Shown here: positions 5,175-5,436 of the stretch, piece by piece
Numbering within the stretch: the first letter of the stretch is position 1
How the letters are laid out: each line of letters opens with the position of its first letter
DNA from: Flavipsychrobacter stenotrophus
Lineage (GTDB): Bacteria > Bacteroidota > Bacteroidia > Chitinophagales > Chitinophagaceae
Assembly: GCA_947371715.1 (NCBI GenBank)
Contig: CANBQQ010000249.1
Location: 1-5,436, forward strand
DNA length: 5,436 nucleotides
Reading direction: 5' to 3'
Made by a program: the position numbers and the translations under genes
The notes under the pieces: model-generated
Seen by the model: only the letters and a program-made list of their open reading frames with translations
Databases searched by the model: none
What the model was told of the DNA's origin: nothing

Positions 5175-5436
5175 ATGTGGGGACGATTGGCCGCATTTAT
5201 TCTATTCACAGGTTTGCTTTTTTGTTCCTGCCATGGGGATAAAAAAAGTGAATACAGCCATCCCGATTATTTCGATAATGTTTTTGCAAAGGCAGAACTA
5301 ATGAGTGATGCTGAGCCTGCACATGCATTGTTATTTGTTGATACTGCATTCGGGAGGTTTGACGAAACTGGCATCAAAGATCTGTACAGGAAATACTTAT
5401 TTAAGGCAAGGTGTAATATAGAGGCGCTCGGAAGAC
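5175..5436 (+). CDS. Lipoprotein with possible TPR-type N-terminus (runs off the right edge)
   Basis: An open frame of 87 codons runs from the ATG at 5175 to the window end, so the C-terminus is missing. The start is well fixed: the frame is closed by a TAA at 5157-5159 and no other ATG lies between. Residues 1-19 form a lipoprotein signal (MWGRLAAFILFTGLLFCSC), with the lipobox F-C-S-C placing the acylated cysteine at C19. The part after it, HPDYFDNVFAKAELM then EPAHALLFVDTAFGRF and KDLYRKYLFKARCNIEALG, looks like helical TPR-type repeats, with the pattern 'P..AL.ll D.af..f....l..Y.KY.fKa' seen at the start of many Bacteroidota TPR-containing sensor histidine kinases and related regulators. 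The kinase or other effector part would lie outside the window, so this is a suggestion; a plain TPR lipoprotein is equally possible. It is divergent from the YHYH gene. Confidence 0.7.
   Translation, partial: MWGRLAAFILFTGLLFCSCHGDKKSEYSHPDYFDNVFAKAELMSDAEPAHALLFVDTAFGRFDETGIKDLYRKYLFKARCNIEALGR

Noticed and set aside
5059..5301. Plus-strand open frame of 80 codons beginning with TTG
   Set aside because: It overlaps the well-supported lipoprotein at 5175 in another frame and mostly translates A/T-rich spacer into hydrophobic residues.

Overview
The window looks like chromosomal DNA of a Bacteroidota bacterium, plausibly of the Chitinophagales/Chitinophagaceae type, although the family-level placement is only an inference. 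The evidence is a secreted protein with a C-terminal type IX secretion (Por) sorting domain, lipoproteins with Bacteroidota-like signal peptides, almost no Shine-Dalgarno sequences, and start regions carrying the Bacteroidota -7 promoter motif TAnnTTTG. No tRNA, rRNA, CRISPR array, insertion sequence or phage gene was seen.

Layout from left to right. Positions 1-623 (minus) hold the N-terminal part of a large lipoprotein, most likely an alpha-2-macroglobulin family protein, whose C-terminus lies beyond the left edge. A 17-bp perfect hairpin at 744-780 lies downstream of a small, very hydrophilic minus-strand gene (806-997, or to 1012) and is its probable terminator. Peptidyl-tRNA hydrolase (pth, 1113-1673, plus) follows and converges, with only 6 bp between, on an SRPBCC-fold protein (1680-2147, minus). 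Upstream of that lies an AI-2E/PerM family membrane protein (2194-3315, minus). A strong terminator (3397-3422) separates it from a secreted YHYH-domain protein with a type IX sorting tail (3446-4804, minus). A 370-bp AT-rich spacer with a GC-richer, hairpin-forming island (about 4843-4940) divides this gene from a lipoprotein on the plus strand (5175 to the right edge), whose start resembles the N-terminus of TPR-containing signalling lipoproteins.

The genes do not form one pathway. pth is a translation housekeeping gene. The other products are mostly cell-envelope proteins: two lipoproteins, one secreted protein and one inner-membrane protein. The AI-2E and SRPBCC genes could be co-transcribed, but the spacer between them holds a perfect -7 motif, so the SRPBCC gene may have its own promoter.

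No clearly new multi-gene system is visible. The points most worth a second look are the run of ATG codons placed 4-7 bases after a -7-like motif (possible leaderless mRNAs), the His-to-Gln change in the Pth HNG motif, the YHHH variant of the YHYH protein, the small disordered protein with its own terminator, and the structured intergenic island.
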